From positions 622,501 to 686,500 of the forward strand of contig NZ_JAVIWJ010000001.1 in NCBI RefSeq assembly GCF_034314105.1: DNA of 64,000 nt. Reading direction: 5' to 3'. Of the stretch, positions 56,391 to 64,000 are shown piece after piece. How positions within the stretch are numbered: the first letter of the stretch is position 1; every line of letters starts with the position of its first letter. Source of the stretch: Pseudomonas sp. AB6 (GTDB lineage: Bacteria > Pseudomonadota > Gammaproteobacteria > Pseudomonadales > Pseudomonadaceae). The notes under the pieces are model-generated. The model saw only the letters and a list, made by a program, of their open reading frames with translations, ran no database searches and had not been told where the DNA came from. A program made the position numbers and the translations under genes.

Positions 56391-57326
56391 TCAGCTGGCT
56401 TCGCGCACTTGGGAGGGCGCGATGACCAATGCCGCTTGGCGTGCGGCTTTGGCGCGGCCGGTCTGGACGATGTATACCCCAGCAAGAATCGCGGCGACCG
56501 CTAGCAAATCCATCGGATGAACCGGCTCTTGAGCCACAAAGAAGCCAATCAATAGCGCCACCACTGGCGGGATGTACGTGACGGATGCTGCTGCCAACGC
56601 GCCCAGACGCTGGACGATGAAGTAATAAAGAATGTAGGCGACGCCAGTACCCAACAGACCCAGCCCCAGGGACACACCGAGAAACGCACGCTGGTCGACG
56701 AGCAGGTGATCGACGCCGTGCAGGTCGGTGACGGCGGCGATCACCATCAGCGCAAGGCCGATTTGATAGGTCGACAACGCCACCGCCGAGATCCCCAGCC
56801 CGGACACAAACCGTTTGGCGTAGACGAACGAGCAACCGAGGCTGAGCGAACCCGCCACCATGTACAGAACACCCTCAAGCGAAATGCCACCGGCGCCGGT
56901 GGCCCACGGCCGGGCAATCAGCAGTACACCGACAAACCCCAACGCGACGCCCATGCCGACGCGACGGGTCAGCGGTTCCTGGCGTAGAAACAAAAATGCG
57001 CAGGCGAAGGTAAACAGTGGAATCGCACCGCTCAGCATCCCGGCCACGCTGGACAGCAGCATCGAGGTGCCCTTTGCGAAGGCGTAGTAATAAATGTCAG
57101 TGGCCAGCAGCGCCATCACTAAAAAGTGATGGGCATGCCGTAAGTGGCTCCAACGCAACGCGCGGGTCGCCAAGGCAAAGATCAGGATGGGCAAGAAGCC
57201 AAACAGAACCCGCAGCAGCACGATTTGCGAAGGTGTGATCAGGGCCGCGGCCCATTTCATGTAGATAAAATTGGTGCCCCAGATCACGCCAAGTAAGGCA
57301 AAGGCTATGTAGGCGATATTTTTCAT
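56391..57326 (-). CDS. EamA-family (DMT) transporter
   Basis: A 311-residue ten-helix transporter with two EamA repeats. The start at 57326 begins MKNIAYIAFALLGVIWGTNF and follows AGGTACC. An upstream in-frame start at 57398 is not supported. Each repeat ends with a motif such as ACAFLFLRQEPLTRR and ALLIGFFVAQEPVHPMD. It is divergent from a LysR regulator at 57429, which is its likely controller. Probably an efflux permease; the substrate is unknown. Confidence 0.88.
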   Translation of the reverse strand: MKNIAYIAFALLGVIWGTNFIYMKWAAALITPSQIVLLRVLFGFLPILIFALATRALRWSHLRHAHHFLVMALLATDIYYYAFAKGTSMLLSSVAGMLSGAIPLFTFACAFLFLRQEPLTRRVGMGVALGFVGVLLIARPWATGAGGISLEGVLYMVAGSLSLGCSFVYAKRFVSGLGISAVALSTYQIGLALMVIAAVTDLHGVDHLLVDQRAFLGVSLGLGLLGTGVAYILYYFIVQRLGALAAASVTYIPPVVALLIGFFVAQEPVHPMDLLAVAAILAGVYIVQTGRAKAARQAALVIAPSQVREAS

Positions 57327-57428
57327 GGGGGTACCTGTGAGGTGAGGCGGTGAAAAACCGATTGTGCTCCGTCCGTTGGATCGGCTACAAATCATCATCT
57401 GTGCTGAATGGAATAGAAAATCTTCACC

Positions 57429-58322
57429 ATGAAAAATTCACCGCCCTTAAAATCGCTGATTTACTTCGAATCGGCCATGCGGCTCAATAGTTTTTCTCTG
57501 GCTGCGGCTGAGCTGTTTGTCACCCCGGGCGCAGTCGGTCAGCAGATTCGCAGCCTTGAACAGTGGCTCGGTGTCGCGCTATTTACTCGGCACATTCGCC
57601 AAGTCAGGCCAACCGAAGATGGCTTGGCCTATTGGGCTCGGATTCAACCGGCGTTGGCGCAAATCAACGAGGCCAGCCACACGTTGCGCGACCGACAAAG
57701 CAACAGCGTATGGCTGACGATGCCACCAGGCTTGGCGGCCAAATGGTTTGCGCGACGCATGTCCGGTTTCCTTCGGCAGCATCCAGAGATTGCCCTGCAC
57801 CTCAGTTCCTCTGTGGCGCTGGTGGATTTCGCTAACGAGCGGGTGGACTTGGCGATCCGCCATTTCGATGGGCATGCTCCCGAACTCGATACGCATTTGC
57901 TCTATCAGGATCAGGCGCGGCTGTATTGCAGCCCGAGTTACGCCGCCCGTTTTGGACTGAAAACGCCTGAAGATTTGCGCCAGACGACGTTGTTGCACAG
58001 CACCCTGCACCCGCATTGGAACGATTGGCTGACGCGCTTCACGGCGATACCGACGGGGCAGGTGGTGCAAATGGCGGGGATTCATTTCGATCAGTCACTG
58101 ATGGCCATCGAGGCTGCGCGGCATGATCAAGGCGTGGTATTGACCAGCCCGATGTTGACCGAAGAGGAGGTGAGCAGTGGCGCATTGATTGAGCCCTTCA
58201 GCCAGCGATTGCCGCTGGCCAAAGGTTTTTACGTGGTTCAACCGCGGCTATCGATCTCGCGCCCGGCAGTGCAGGCGCTAAGGGATTGGCTGATCGCCGA
58301 AGCGGCGACGCCACCTCCGTAG
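57429..58322 (+). CDS. LysR-family regulator, GcvA-like
   Basis: A 297-residue LysR regulator. The N-terminus PPLKSLIYFESAMRLNSFSLA, then ELFVTPGAVGQQIRSLEQWL, is the GcvA-type HTH. It has the family R-P-T-E-D-G link and an effector domain starting WLTMPPGLAAKWFARRM. It lies divergently to the EamA exporter. Confidence 0.88.
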   Translation: MKNSPPLKSLIYFESAMRLNSFSLAAAELFVTPGAVGQQIRSLEQWLGVALFTRHIRQVRPTEDGLAYWARIQPALAQINEASHTLRDRQSNSVWLTMPPGLAAKWFARRMSGFLRQHPEIALHLSSSVALVDFANERVDLAIRHFDGHAPELDTHLLYQDQARLYCSPSYAARFGLKTPEDLRQTTLLHSTLHPHWNDWLTRFTAIPTGQVVQMAGIHFDQSLMAIEAARHDQGVVLTSPMLTEEEVSSGALIEPFSQRLPLAKGFYVVQPRLSISRPAVQALRDWLIAEAATPPP

Positions 58323-58338
58323 CGCCCTCTGCAAGTGT

Positions 58339-59757
58339 TTAAGGCATGACCGGCGGGAGGTACGCCAGTGTGGTGCCAAGAAACCACAGCAGGAACAGCA
58401 CCAGCGGGGTGTGAATCAGGAATTGTACGAACGAGAAACCGATGAGGTCCCGCGCCTTCAGGCCCAGTACACCCAGCAGCGGCAGCATGTAGAACGGGTT
58501 GATCAGGTTTGGTAACGCTTCGGCTGCGTTGTAGATCTGAACCGCCCAGCCCAGGTGATACTTCAGGTCATTGGCGACTTGCATCACGTACGGCGCTTCG
58601 ATAATCCACTTACCACCGCCCGACGGAATGAAGAAACCGAGTACCGCCGAGTACACGCCCATCAACAGCGCGTAGGTGTCATGGGAAGCGATGTGGGTAA
58701 AGAAGGTTGAAATGTGGTGCGCCAAGGTCTGCGCATCACTGCCTTTGACCGTGGTCATCAGCGCCGCGATTGAGCCGTAGAGTGGGAACTGGATCAGCAC
58801 GCCGGTGGTGGTCGGGACCGCACGGGTCACCGCATCGAGAAAGCTGCGCGGACGCCAGTGCAGCAGGGCGCCGACCATGATGAACAGAAAGTTGTAGGTG
58901 TTCAGACCCGAAATGGCCGTGATCGCCGGTTTGGTCGAGAACTCATGAAACAACCAACCCGCCGCCAGCAACACTAACAGGATGATCAGGATCGGGCTGT
59001 ATTCAAGCCACTCACCCGGACGCGAACGCTTCGGGATGGTGGGGATACTGAAGCTTGGATCGACACCGCAGGCTGCGGCATCGCGAGCACTGGCCGGGCC
59101 TGGCGCGGTGACGTAAGCGATGATCAGCGAGACAGCGATCAGCACCGCCAGCATGACCCCGGACTGCCACAAAAAGATGGTTTGGGTGAACGGAATCATA
59201 CCGGTGATGGCGAGAATCGAAGGGGGTAGACTTCCGGGGTTGGCTTGCAACTGAGCGGCCGAGGACGAAAGCCCCAACGCCCAGACCGCGCCCAAGCCCA
59301 GATACGCTGCAGCGCCGGCAGCACGGTAATCCATGCGCAGTTCGGTGCGGCGCGCCAGGGCGCGAACCAATAACCCGCCAAATACCAGCGACAGGCCCCA
59401 GTTCAACAACGACGCAACCATCGCGATCAAGGCGACCCATGCCACCGCTGAACGACCGTTTTTCGGAATCTGCGCCAAGCGGTCAATCAGGCGAACGGCG
59501 GGCGGTGAACTGGCCACCACGTAACCGCCAATTACCACGAAGGCCATTTGCATGGTGAACGGAATCAGCGTCCAGAAGCCGTCGCCAAAGGCGTTGGCGA
59601 CTTCGGTTGGTTTAGCGCCCATCGCCATGGTAGCAACCGCGACAATAACCACGGCCAATACAGCAAACACCCAGGAATCGGGAAACCAGCGTTCCGCCCA
59701 ATTGGCACAACGCAGGGCAAAGCGGGCATAGCGGCTGTCTTCGATTTCGGCGGCCAT
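58339..59757 (-). CDS. atoE: Short-chain fatty acid transporter, AtoE family
   Basis: A 472-residue inner-membrane permease of the AtoE type for acetoacetate or short-chain fatty acids. The start at 59757 begins MAAEIEDSRYARFALRCANW. The longer open frame to 59928 runs through a REP element. Family segments are GFWTLIPFTMQMAFVVIGGY, LNWGLSLVFGGLLVRALARR and GFFIPSGGGKWIIEAPYVM. It lies downstream of the CoA-transferase genes on the same strand, with a REPIN in between. Confidence 0.9.
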   Translation of the reverse strand: MAAEIEDSRYARFALRCANWAERWFPDSWVFAVLAVVIVAVATMAMGAKPTEVANAFGDGFWTLIPFTMQMAFVVIGGYVVASSPPAVRLIDRLAQIPKNGRSAVAWVALIAMVASLLNWGLSLVFGGLLVRALARRTELRMDYRAAGAAAYLGLGAVWALGLSSSAAQLQANPGSLPPSILAITGMIPFTQTIFLWQSGVMLAVLIAVSLIIAYVTAPGPASARDAAACGVDPSFSIPTIPKRSRPGEWLEYSPILIILLVLLAAGWLFHEFSTKPAITAISGLNTYNFLFIMVGALLHWRPRSFLDAVTRAVPTTTGVLIQFPLYGSIAALMTTVKGSDAQTLAHHISTFFTHIASHDTYALLMGVYSAVLGFFIPSGGGKWIIEAPYVMQVANDLKYHLGWAVQIYNAAEALPNLINPFYMLPLLGVLGLKARDLIGFSFVQFLIHTPLVLFLLWFLGTTLAYLPPVMP

Positions 59758-59897
59758 GGGTCCTACCTTTATTAAAATTATTATTGAGCGGCCAAGTATT
59801 TGGCCCGCTCTTGTGTGTTGCAAAGCACTGGAGCTGGAAGGATGGCACACCGTGATGGCATCTGGGTGCCACATCTTGAATGGCATACATAAAACCT

Positions 59898-59982
59898 GTG
59901 GGAGCAGGCTGGACTGCGAATGTTTCAATGCGGCCTGTTTGAAGGGCCGCGTCGTTTAATTCGCAGGCAAGCCTGCTCCCAC
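59898..59982. repeat. REPIN (paired REP elements)
   Basis: GTGGGAGCAGGCTGGACTGC (59898-59917) is the start of one arm and TTCGCAGGCAAGCCTGCTCC (59960-59979) the opposite arm, ending CAC at 59982. The arms are inverted copies with a few differences. Between them lies GCGGCC...GGCCGC. The whole folds into one long hairpin. It sits between the CoA-transferase B subunit and atoE within the likely operon. Confidence 0.88.
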
Positions 59983-60005
59983 AAGGAGGTGTCTATGCAA
60001 TCCCT

Positions 60006-60662
60006 TTAAAACGTCATTTCAACCACGTCGTCCGGCACGATCAATTTGCCTGCGGTCTTGGCGATGATTTCTTCGATACTGACCCCCGGCGCGCGCTCGC
60101 GCAGGATGAAGGCGCCGTCAGCGATTTCGAGATAGGCCAGATCGGTCAGCACCTTGCGAATGCAACCGGCGCCGGTCAACGGCAGGCTGCAGCGTGACAG
60201 CAGTTTCGACTCGCCGTCTTTGGAGGCGTGGGTCATGGTCACGATGATGTTATCGGCACCTGCTACCAGGTCCATCGCGCCGCCCATGCCTTTAACCAGC
60301 TTGCCGGGGATCATCCAAGACGCGATGTTGCCTTCAACGTCGACTTCGAACGCACCGAGAACGGTGAGATCTACATGGCCGCCACGGATCATCGCGAACG
60401 ACTGAGCCGAGTCGAAAATAGATGCCCCTATGCGTGCGGTCACCGTTTGCTTGCCGGCATTGATCATGTCGGCATCAATATTCTCCTCGGTAGGAAACTC
60501 ACCCATGCCGAGCAAGCCGTTCTCCGATTGCAACATTACGTCGATGTCAGTCGGTACATAGTTGGCCACCAAGGTCGGGATGCCGATACCCAGGTTTACG
60601 TAAAAACCGTCTTTGAGTTCACGGGCAACGCGCTGTGCCATTTGTTCGCGGGAGAGTGCCAT
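60006..60662 (-). CDS. 3-oxoacid CoA-transferase subunit B
   Basis: A 218-residue beta subunit of a class I CoA-transferase (AtoA/ScoB/DhcB type). The catalytic glutamate is in MLQSENGLLGMGEFP. The start region is LSREQMAQRVARELKDGFYVNLGIGIPTLVANY in two runs, and the C-terminal region has GAGCIRKVLTDLAYLEI. With subunit A it moves CoA to acetoacetate or a related 3-oxoacid. In P. aeruginosa a close pair (DhcAB) acts on dehydrocarnitine, so that substrate is also possible. Confidence 0.92.
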   Translation of the reverse strand: MALSREQMAQRVARELKDGFYVNLGIGIPTLVANYVPTDIDVMLQSENGLLGMGEFPTEENIDADMINAGKQTVTARIGASIFDSAQSFAMIRGGHVDLTVLGAFEVDVEGNIASWMIPGKLVKGMGGAMDLVAGADNIIVTMTHASKDGESKLLSRCSLPLTGAGCIRKVLTDLAYLEIADGAFILRERAPGVSIEEIIAKTAGKLIVPDDVVEMTF

Positions 60663-60721
60663 AGTCAGAATCTCTTGTTGTTCTGGAAAAAGATCGTACG
60701 AGTAAGAGGTTAAGAGCGGCC

Positions 60722-61423
60722 TCAGGCTTTCTTCACCGTGCGCTGTTCAATGCGCTTCTCGAAAGTTCCCAGAATGACGCGATCGACATAGATGCCTGGG
60801 GTGTGGATTTCACTAGGTAACAGCACCCCAGGTTCAACAATTTCTTCGACTTCGACCACGGTGATACGGCCAGCAGTGGCGACCACCGGGTTAAAATTTT
60901 GCGCGGTATGGCGATAAATGACGTTGCCAAAATGGTCGGCTTTCCAGCCTTTTACGATTGCGAAATCGCCAGTGATCGCTTCTTCAAGAATCACGTTTCG
61001 TCCATTGAACTGACGGGTTTCCTTGCCGTCCGCAACGGGCGTGCCATAGCCGGTCGCGGTGTAGAACGCTGGAATACCCGCGCCGCCAGCACGCATTTTT
61101 TCGGCCAAGGTGCCTTGGGGGGTAAGTTCGACTTCGAGTTCGCCGCTCAACAGCTGGCGTTCGAACAGCGCATTTTCGCCCACATAAGAGGCAACCATTT
61201 TGCGGATCTGCCGGTCCTCGAGCAGCACGCCCAGACCAAAGCCATCGACGCCACAGTTGTTGGAAACCACAGTCAAACCTTTAACGCCACGGCGTTTGAT
61301 TTCAGCAATCAGGTTTTCCGGGATGCCGCACAAACCGAAACCACCGGACAACACAGTCATGTTATCGGTGAGACCATCGAGGGCTTCTTCGTACGTTGAT
61401 ACTCGTTTGTCGAGTCCAGCCAT
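60722..61423 (-). CDS. 3-oxoacid CoA-transferase subunit A
   Basis: A 233-residue alpha subunit (AtoD/ScoA/DhcA type). The start at 61423, after GGCGGA, gives the family N-terminus [18 protein letters not shown]. The open frame to 61546 has no support. The glycine-rich CoA-binding motif is [13 protein letters not shown] and further marks are [12 protein letters not shown] and [16 protein letters not shown]. It is the first gene of the operon, with subunit B 59 bases later and a divergent LysR gene. Confidence 0.92.
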   Translation of the reverse strand: MAGLDKRVSTYEEALDGLTDNMTVLSGGFGLCGIPENLIAEIKRRGVKGLTVVSNNCGVDGFGLGVLLEDRQIRKMVASYVGENALFERQLLSGELEVELTPQGTLAEKMRAGGAGIPAFYTATGYGTPVADGKETRQFNGRNVILEEAITGDFAIVKGWKADHFGNVIYRHTAQNFNPVVATAGRITVVEVEEIVEPGVLLPSEIHTPGIYVDRVILGTFEKRIEQRTVKKA

Positions 61424-61550
61424 GGTAGATCCGCCTTTTGTAGTTGTTGTTCGACAAACGGATTGCCGAATCGCGTTCAGAACATCTTCTCTTGCCAGCA
61501 ATGATTTGTTAATTTTGTTTTTCTGATGGATTGATAAAAAAAGCAAATAT

Positions 61551-62453
61551 ATGAACGTTAAACAGCTTCGCGCTTTTCTCGCCGTGGCCCAGTGCCTTAG
61601 CTTCGCTCAAGCAGGGGAGCGTTTGCACCTGTCGCAACCCGCGCTGAGCTTGACGGTAAAGAGTCTAGAAGATGAATTGGGCGGCAAGCTGCTGAGCCGC
61701 ACTACCCGCAGCGTCAGCCTGACGCCAGAGGGCGAAATCTTATTGCCCTTGGCGCGCCAGTTGCTGACCGATTGGGACAATACCGAAGAGTTGTTGCGGC
61801 AGCGCTTCACCCTGCAACTGGGTAAAGTTTCCATTGCTGCAATGCCGTCCTACGCGGGAAATTTGCTGCCGGGGGCGCTCAAAGTGTTTCGCGGCCGCTA
61901 TCCACGGGTCAACGTCGCGGTGCATGACGTTATCAACGAACAGGTTCTGGAAATGGTACGCCATCGGCGGGTGGAGCTGGGTATCGGCTTCGAGCCGGAG
62001 TCCAGCAATTCGTTGGTGTTCACGCCATTTTATATGGACCGCTTTGTGGCGGTGGTACCAAAAGGCTCACCGCTGGCTGAGCGCGAGGAATTGACCTGGA
62101 GCGAGCTGCTACGCGAGGATTTTATTGCCCTGCAACGTCCGTCCGCAGTGCGCCTGCTACTCGAGCAGGACCTGCACACCCAGCACGGAAAACTGTCCGT
62201 CGCGTTTGAGAGCCATCAACTGTCCACTATTGGCCGCATGGTCGCCAATGGTTTAGGGGTGAGCGCGGTGCCGTCGTTATGCATCCAGCAAATGCGTGAA
62301 TTGGGCGCCCAATGTGTGGCGCTGTCCGAGCCACGCATTGAGCGGCGTATTGGTTTGATGATGCTTGCCGACCACAAACTGTCGGCTGCGGCGCAGGCGT
62401 TGCGTGATGTGTTGATCGAATGTGCTCAGAAACAGGGACAGGAAATGCTCTAA
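61551..62453 (+). CDS. LysR-family regulator of the CoA-transferase operon
   Basis: A 300-residue LysR regulator divergent from the CoA-transferase A gene. The HTH reads [21 protein letters not shown] and [18 protein letters not shown]. The effector domain holds [20 protein letters not shown] and the common [14 protein letters not shown] near the end. In P. aeruginosa a LysR gene holds the same position beside the dhcAB pair. It probably activates the operon in response to the substrate. Confidence 0.88.
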   Translation: MNVKQLRAFLAVAQCLSFAQAGERLHLSQPALSLTVKSLEDELGGKLLSRTTRSVSLTPEGEILLPLARQLLTDWDNTEELLRQRFTLQLGKVSIAAMPSYAGNLLPGALKVFRGRYPRVNVAVHDVINEQVLEMVRHRRVELGIGFEPESSNSLVFTPFYMDRFVAVVPKGSPLAEREELTWSELLREDFIALQRPSAVRLLLEQDLHTQHGKLSVAFESHQLSTIGRMVANGLGVSAVPSLCIQQMRELGAQCVALSEPRIERRIGLMMLADHKLSAAAQALRDVLIECAQKQGQEML

Positions 62454-62607
62454 ACAGGCCGACTTATTAGCGGAGGACGGCGCTCCGAGGCAGGAAGTTG
62501 AGGTATGGTTGCGCGCAATTGAAACTGGATGTTACTGAATCGGATTTCAACGCTGCCTTGCGAACCCCTGCTTACCCATAATAGCCCTGCTAATAAGGAG
62601 CACTGCT

Positions 62608-63978
62608 TTGGATTTTTCATCTGTTGCCTGGATGGCTCATGACACACGCCTCATGGTGTGTTGTCTCGTGGCAATTGCCATCATCATCGTATTGATCAGT
62701 GCAACCAAGCTGCCACCTTTTCTGTCGATTTTGATCGGCACGTTCATCGCCGGAGTCGGAGCGGGCTTACCGCCGGAAGACGTCGCGAAAGCCTTTAGCA
62801 AAGGGGCGGGCGGTATTCTTGGCGAAGCCGGGATCATTATCGCGCTGGGCGCGATGCTCGGTGCGCTCATGGCTGAATCCGGCGCTGCCGACCGAATTGC
62901 CACGACCTTGCTTGGTCTAGGCAAAGGCCGCTCGCTGCCGTGGGTCATGGCACTGGTGGCAATGGTCATCGGGTTACCACTGTTTTTTGAAGTTGGCTTG
63001 GTGATGATGGTGCCGATCATCTTCGTGATGGCGCGCCGCTCCGGGCAACCGCTGCTGAGAATCGCCATCCCCGCGTTGGCGGGCATGACCACCTTGCACG
63101 CACTGATGCCGCCGCACCCCGGACCGCTGATTGCGGTCAGCGCGCTCCATGCAGACTTGGGTCTGACCATGTTGCTGGGCATCATCATTGCTGTTCCAGC
63201 GGTGATCCTTGCCGGTCCGATCTACGGCAACTGGTTGTCAAAACGCATGCACGTTGGCGAGCCTGCCGACATCGGCGCGCTGTTTACCGCCAAACCGACG
63301 GCGACCCGCCAGCCAAGCTTTGGTGTTTCGTTGTTGATTATTTTGATGCCGGTTATCTTGATGCTCGGCAGCACGTTGGCCAAGGTGGCAATGACCCCGC
63401 AAAGCAATCTTGCGCTGACCTTGAAGTTTCTAGGCGAGCCCCTGGTTGCTTTGGGTTTGGCAGTGATTGCCGCAGTGATCTGTCTGGGGTGGGCCAATGG
63501 CATTTCCCGGGAGCACGTGGGTAATACGCTGCGTAAAGCCTTGGCGCCTATTGCGGTACTGTTGCTGACCATCGGTGCTGGCGGCGGCTTGAAGCAAACG
63601 CTGCTGGACGCCGGGGTGAGCCATACCATCAGTAAATTCGCAGAAGGCGCACACATGCCTTACCTGCTACTGGCGTGGGTAATCGCGGTCCTACTACGTC
63701 AAGCGACCGGTTCAGCGACCGTAGCCACCACCACCACCGCAGGGATTCTGGCGCCGTTGATGGCGGGCCTCGCTGCGACGCAAAGCTCTCTGATTGCGCT
63801 GGCGATTGGTGCAGGGTCGGTGTTTTTTTGCCATGTGAACGACGCTGGTTTCTGGATGGTTCGCGAATATTTTGGCTTGGAACTGAAGCAAACCATTTGG
63901 GTATGGTCAGTGCTGCAAACTATCGTCTCGGTGGTGGGACTGATTGGCACGTTCCTATTATGGGAATGGTTTGTGTAG
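62608..63978 (+). CDS. GntP-family gluconate:H+ symporter
   Basis: A 456-residue inner-membrane permease of the gluconate permease family. The TTG start at 62608 lies seven bases after AAGGAG. Family motifs are LPPFLSILIGTFIAGVGAGL, GIIIALGAMLGALMAESGAA and MPPHPGPLIAVSALHAD, with RQATGSATVATTTTAGIL and NDAGFWMVREYFGL at the C-terminal half. Substrates may be gluconate or another hydroxy acid such as hydroxybutyrate. The gene may belong to an operon continuing past the right edge. Confidence 0.9.
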   Translation: MDFSSVAWMAHDTRLMVCCLVAIAIIIVLISATKLPPFLSILIGTFIAGVGAGLPPEDVAKAFSKGAGGILGEAGIIIALGAMLGALMAESGAADRIATTLLGLGKGRSLPWVMALVAMVIGLPLFFEVGLVMMVPIIFVMARRSGQPLLRIAIPALAGMTTLHALMPPHPGPLIAVSALHADLGLTMLLGIIIAVPAVILAGPIYGNWLSKRMHVGEPADIGALFTAKPTATRQPSFGVSLLIILMPVILMLGSTLAKVAMTPQSNLALTLKFLGEPLVALGLAVIAAVICLGWANGISREHVGNTLRKALAPIAVLLLTIGAGGGLKQTLLDAGVSHTISKFAEGAHMPYLLLAWVIAVLLRQATGSATVATTTTAGILAPLMAGLAATQSSLIALAIGAGSVFFCHVNDAGFWMVREYFGLELKQTIWVWSVLQTIVSVVGLIGTFLLWEWFV

Positions 63979-64000
63979 CGATTAAGCTGCCCACTACACT

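Overview
The window looks like a stretch of chromosome from a fluorescent-group Pseudomonas. This is inferred from the gene families, from the moderately high GC content, and from dispersed repeats of the kind GTGGGAGCAGGC...GCCTGCTCCCAC typical of that group. No plasmid, phage or insertion-sequence backbone is visible, and I found no rRNA, tRNA or CRISPR array. Most of the window is metabolic and transport genes in short operons beside their own regulators. A few accessory islands sit among them.

Layout. 1-7081: end of a myo-inositol catabolic operon (iolD tail, iolG, a second Gfo/Idh dehydrogenase, then a three-gene sugar ABC importer). 7401-13280: small single genes, namely a zinc-finger-less DksA paralogue, a chemoreceptor, a DUF2235 lipase-like protein and small conserved proteins. 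13286-19364: a complete group-2 Mrp Na+/H+ antiporter operon with fused A and B subunits. 19605-24557: an EamA exporter with a divergent XRE-cupin regulator, a YdhS-like flavoprotein, a lipoprotein and a LysR regulator. 24561-26601: isopropylmalate-dehydratase-type subunits leuD and leuC. 26924-32041: an epoxide hydrolase, a repeat-rich gap, then LysR, class III CoA-transferase and HMG-CoA lyase, ending in the decayed tail of an MFS transporter. 32084-32885: a higB toxin broken by a frameshift next to an intact higA antitoxin. 32978-33868: Ku. 34067-38821: a 1584-residue protein whose C-terminus carries a deaminase-like zinc signature, with no adjacent immunity gene. 38857-43182: pssA and two diguanylate cyclases. 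43190-50132: GlpQ-type phosphodiesterase, DedA protein, an AspT-family exchanger with glutamate decarboxylase, an esterase and an acetyltransferase. 50144-51903: a cobalamin riboswitch driving cbtB-cbtA, with a divergent phosphatase-like gene. 51959-58322: a hydroxyacid dehydrogenase, an amidotransferase-like protein with a small monooxygenase, and two exporter/regulator pairs. 58339-64000: a ketoacid CoA-transferase/short-chain fatty acid transporter operon with a LysR regulator, then a GntP-family permease.

How the genes work together. The inositol genes form one import-and-oxidation module. GadB with the AspT-like exchanger looks like a decarboxylation/antiport pair that consumes protons. 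The CoA-transferase/HMG-CoA lyase pair and the ketoacid CoA-transferase/AtoE set are two separate acyl-CoA entry routes. The most unusual item is the large putative toxin at 34067-38821. Start codons were chosen from ribosome-binding sites and family N-termini. Names rest on recognising sequence motifs by eye, without any database search.
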